Assembly (NCBI GenBank): GCA_937922175.1
Contig: CAKZUU010000096.1
Location: 1-8,488, forward strand
DNA length: 8,488 bases
Direction of reading: 5' to 3'
Origin: an uncultured Gemmataceae bacterium
GTDB lineage: Bacteria; Planctomycetota; Planctomycetia; Gemmatales; Gemmataceae
Shown: positions 6,646 to 8,488 of the stretch, in pieces
Layout of the letters: the number at the start of each line of letters is the position of its first letter
Numbering within the stretch: the stretch's first letter is position 1
Translations under genes and position numbers: made by a program
Notes under the pieces: model-generated
Database searches by the model: none
What the model saw: only the letters and a program-made list of their open reading frames with translations
Told to the model about the DNA's origin: nothing

Positions 6646-7227
6646 ATGGTGCGGTGGGTGTCTGTTCTTCTGTTCGCGTCGTCTTCAGTTTCATCGGTAC
6701 TGGCGCAGTTTCCGGCGATCCCGAGTGCGCCGGCGGTTCAACCAACCATCGAGCCGTTGCCCTTCACGCCCTATGTTCCGCCGATCCATTGCATCGGCAA
6801 GGTCGGACGGGATTTTATCAATTGTGCCATCCCCGATTGGCGAGTGTTGGCGGGGGCATCGTTCTTCAACACCGAGTTTGAGAGGGTTTACAACCGTTTG
6901 TACCGCGAGGTACAGCGGGAAGCCCGGGCGGCCCAGCGTCGAGAGGCGGCTTCGGCACCGCCGGTCGTCGACCCAACTCGAGCCATCGTGGCGATCGAGG
7001 TGGACTCGCGGGCAGAGGTTTTCGTCGACAATTATCCGCTCAAGCAAGCCGACTCCGTGAGAGAATTTATTTCGCCCCCACTGCAACCGGGTGAATACGA
7101 GTACGTCGTTCGCATCCGCTGGTTCGATGGTGAAACGACGCGAGAGAGCCGGCTGGTGGTGCCGGTTCGTCCGGGACATCGAACACCGGTAGTCGCCATG
7201 ACGCCGGGGCTGAATCGTCATCACTGA
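6646..7227 (+). CDS. Exported protein with a TIGR03000-type domain
   Basis: A 193-residue exported protein. Residues 1-20 form a signal peptide (Arg3, hydrophobic core, likely cut after VLA before Gln21). A Pro-rich stretch (22-47) is followed by a short segment with Cys49 and Cys60, which could form a disulfide, and a charged helix at about 75-102 rich in Arg/Glu. The C-terminal part (about 113-187) fits the planctomycete-specific TIGR03000 domain: a strand IVAIEV, AEVFVD, then R-E-F at 139-141, S-P-P-L-x-P-G-E-Y-E-Y at 143-153, and a closing V-P-V-R-P-G at 172-177. The family has no known function; the pattern suggests a small beta-sandwich. It diverges from the 892-residue protein gene across 240 bp and precedes the MATE gene by 55 bp on the same strand with no terminator between, so the two may be co-transcribed. 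The domain assignment is from motif recognition, not a profile search. Confidence 0.88.
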   Translation: MVRWVSVLLFASSSVSSVLAQFPAIPSAPAVQPTIEPLPFTPYVPPIHCIGKVGRDFINCAIPDWRVLAGASFFNTEFERVYNRLYREVQREARAAQRREAASAPPVVDPTRAIVAIEVDSRAEVFVDNYPLKQADSVREFISPPLQPGEYEYVVRIRWFDGETTRESRLVVPVRPGHRTPVVAMTPGLNRHH

Positions 7228-7282
7228 CCCGAAGCGGCGACCCTCTCAACGACGGCTCCTTACGGGACTATTTTGTTCAGAA

Positions 7283-8488
7283 ATGGAACTCGTCACGGAC
7301 CCGCGGCCGGCCTGGAGGCAAGTGATTTATCTGGCCTGGCCGGTCTTAGCCCAACAAGGGCTGATCTTCACCGTTGGTATCTACGACAGCTACCTGGCCG
7401 GCAACAATGTTCCTGCGGACGTGAGCCAGCACGTCGCTTATCAGGCGGCTCAAGGGAATATCAGCTACCTGACGTGGTTCCTGTCCAGCTCCACCGTGTT
7501 GGTGGGCGTGGGCAGCACGGCTTTGGTGGCTCGTTTTGTGGGGGCCCGAAACTGGTACGATGCGAACCGAACCGTGCAGCAGTCCCTTCTGCTGGCCGTG
7601 ATTCTAGGAATCGTCGGCGGGATGCTCGGTTGGTGGTCGGCTCCGTGGATCGTGAACGGGTTGGGGCTGACAGGTGATGCTGGTCGGTTCGCCGTCGATT
7701 TCTTGCGTCCCCTGGTAGCACTGCTGGTGTTCCAAGTGGTCGAGCAGGCCGGCATTCATTGCTTGATCGGCGCTGGCGATACCCGAACCGGTCCGGTTGT
7801 TTCGGGTTTTGTCGCTTTATGCAATATCCCGCTGGCGTGGGGATTTTTCCACGGCGTCGGACCGCTGCCGAGGTGGGGCTTCCAAGGGATTGCGGTTGGA
7901 ACGGCGGTCAGTCATGTCATCGGCAGTGCCATCGTCGTGGCTGTTCTTCTCCACGGACGATACGGCCTGAGACTCCACTTGCGCGGACTTCGACCCGATG
8001 TCGCGTTGATGTATCGCCTGTTGCGTGTCGGCGTTCCGGCAGCGATTGACACCGTTTCCGTCGTTTTGGGCCAACTTTGGTTCCTCCGTCTGATCAATCA
8101 AATCGGTGTTGGAACGATGCGTGATGTCACGGTGGCAGCTCATGGCCACGCGATCCGATGGGAGGGACTGGGCTATCTCTCGGGGAAAGCGTTCGGCGTG
8201 GCGGCCATGGCGTTGGTCGGCCAGAATTTGGGCGCGGGTCGGCCACGACGGGCTGCCCAAGGTGGTTGGACCGCGCTGTGGTTGGGAGCGGCCTTCATGT
8301 CGCTCATGGGCCTGATCTTCTTCTCTCTCGCCGAACCGATGTTCCGACTCTTTTCCCCGGGTGATCATCAGCGGCCGGTGATCGATGTCGGCGTTCCGGT
8401 GCTTCGACTCGTCGCGTTTGCCATGCCGGCTCTGGCTTGCACCAACATCCTCACCGAAGCGCTACGCGGTGCCGGCCACACTCGGACC
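7283..8488 (+). CDS. MATE-family efflux transporter (3' end cut by window)
   Basis: A multidrug-and-toxin-extrusion type inner-membrane transporter, expected to export organic compounds in exchange for Na+ or H+; the substrate is unknown. The frame is open for 402 codons to the window edge; the family is usually about 450 residues with 12 helices, so some 50 are missing. About ten membrane segments are visible (near 12-34, 61-86, 97-117, 133-155, 169-190, 200-223, 248-272, 283-315, 327-350, 366-395). Family signatures: D35 in the first helix (IYDSYLAG), ALVARFVGA 80-88, GAGDTRTGP 163-171, and VGQNLGAGRP 312-321 in the second half, with Glu294 in helix 8. The loop after helix 1 (about 41-60) is longer than in NorM, as I recall for planctomycete members. 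No Shine-Dalgarno precedes the ATG at 7283, and no alternative ATG is in frame upstream within the gap, so the start is less certain than the identity. Confidence 0.92.
   Translation, partial: MELVTDPRPAWRQVIYLAWPVLAQQGLIFTVGIYDSYLAGNNVPADVSQHVAYQAAQGNISYLTWFLSSSTVLVGVGSTALVARFVGARNWYDANRTVQQSLLLAVILGIVGGMLGWWSAPWIVNGLGLTGDAGRFAVDFLRPLVALLVFQVVEQAGIHCLIGAGDTRTGPVVSGFVALCNIPLAWGFFHGVGPLPRWGFQGIAVGTAVSHVIGSAIVVAVLLHGRYGLRLHLRGLRPDVALMYRLLRVGVPAAIDTVSVVLGQLWFLRLINQIGVGTMRDVTVAAHGHAIRWEGLGYLSGKAFGVAAMALVGQNLGAGRPRRAAQGGWTALWLGAAFMSLMGLIFFSLAEPMFRLFSPGDHQRPVIDVGVPVLRLVAFAMPALACTNILTEALRGAGHTRT

Noticed and set aside
7817..8368. A 183-codon minus-strand frame opposite the MATE gene
   Set aside because: It is antisense to conserved MATE motifs and is rich in Arg/Gln/Ser with no domain.
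1..8488. A hidden defence island, CRISPR array, phage or mobile element
   Set aside because: No direct-repeat array, no nuclease, transposase, integrase or phage gene is seen; all large frames are accounted for by five recognisable or partly recognisable chromosomal genes and one small unknown.

Overview
The window looks like chromosomal DNA from a planctomycete, most likely of the Gemmata/Gemmataceae type. Three things suggest this: a Ser/Thr kinase with the short N-terminal module I associate with planctomycete kinases and a DMG in place of DFG; a small exported protein with a TIGR03000-type domain, a family described only from Planctomycetes; and small or large exported proteins with no counterpart in well-studied bacteria. 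The DNA is GC-rich and codon third positions favour G/C. The assignment to a family is inference; no rRNA or other phylogenetic marker is present.

Layout from left to right. (1) Positions 1-2019, minus strand: a Ser/Thr protein kinase, complete at its N-terminus and cut by the left edge inside a long Pro/Ala/Ser-rich tail. The open frame runs 673 codons without a stop. (2) 2020-2199: intergenic, with a possible kinase -10 box, a small leader hairpin, and a strong stem-loop that probably ends the next gene. (3) 2200-2640, minus: a small secreted protein of 146 residues with a clear signal peptide and a strong ribosome binding site. (4) 2641-2861: intergenic, no confident promoter, with a 9-bp inverted repeat at the end of the following gene. 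(5) 2862-3656, minus: a classical short-chain dehydrogenase/reductase (SDR). (6) 3727-6405, minus: a large (892-residue) probably exported protein of unknown function that resembles DUF3352-type proteins; it lies 70 bp upstream of the SDR on the same strand and is probably co-transcribed with it. (7) 6406-6645: a divergent promoter region. (8) 6646-7227, plus: the TIGR03000-domain exported protein. (9) 7283-8488, plus: a MATE-family efflux transporter, cut by the right edge after 402 codons.

How the genes relate: nothing here forms an obvious pathway. The arrangement is two probable transcription units diverging from 6406-6645 (892-residue protein plus SDR to the left; TIGR03000 protein plus MATE to the right), then two separate leftward genes (small secreted protein, kinase). 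I found no mobile element, CRISPR array, tRNA, rRNA or phage gene, and no convincing new multi-gene system. The most interesting material is lineage-specific: the uncharacterised exported proteins and the kinase with its long disordered tail.
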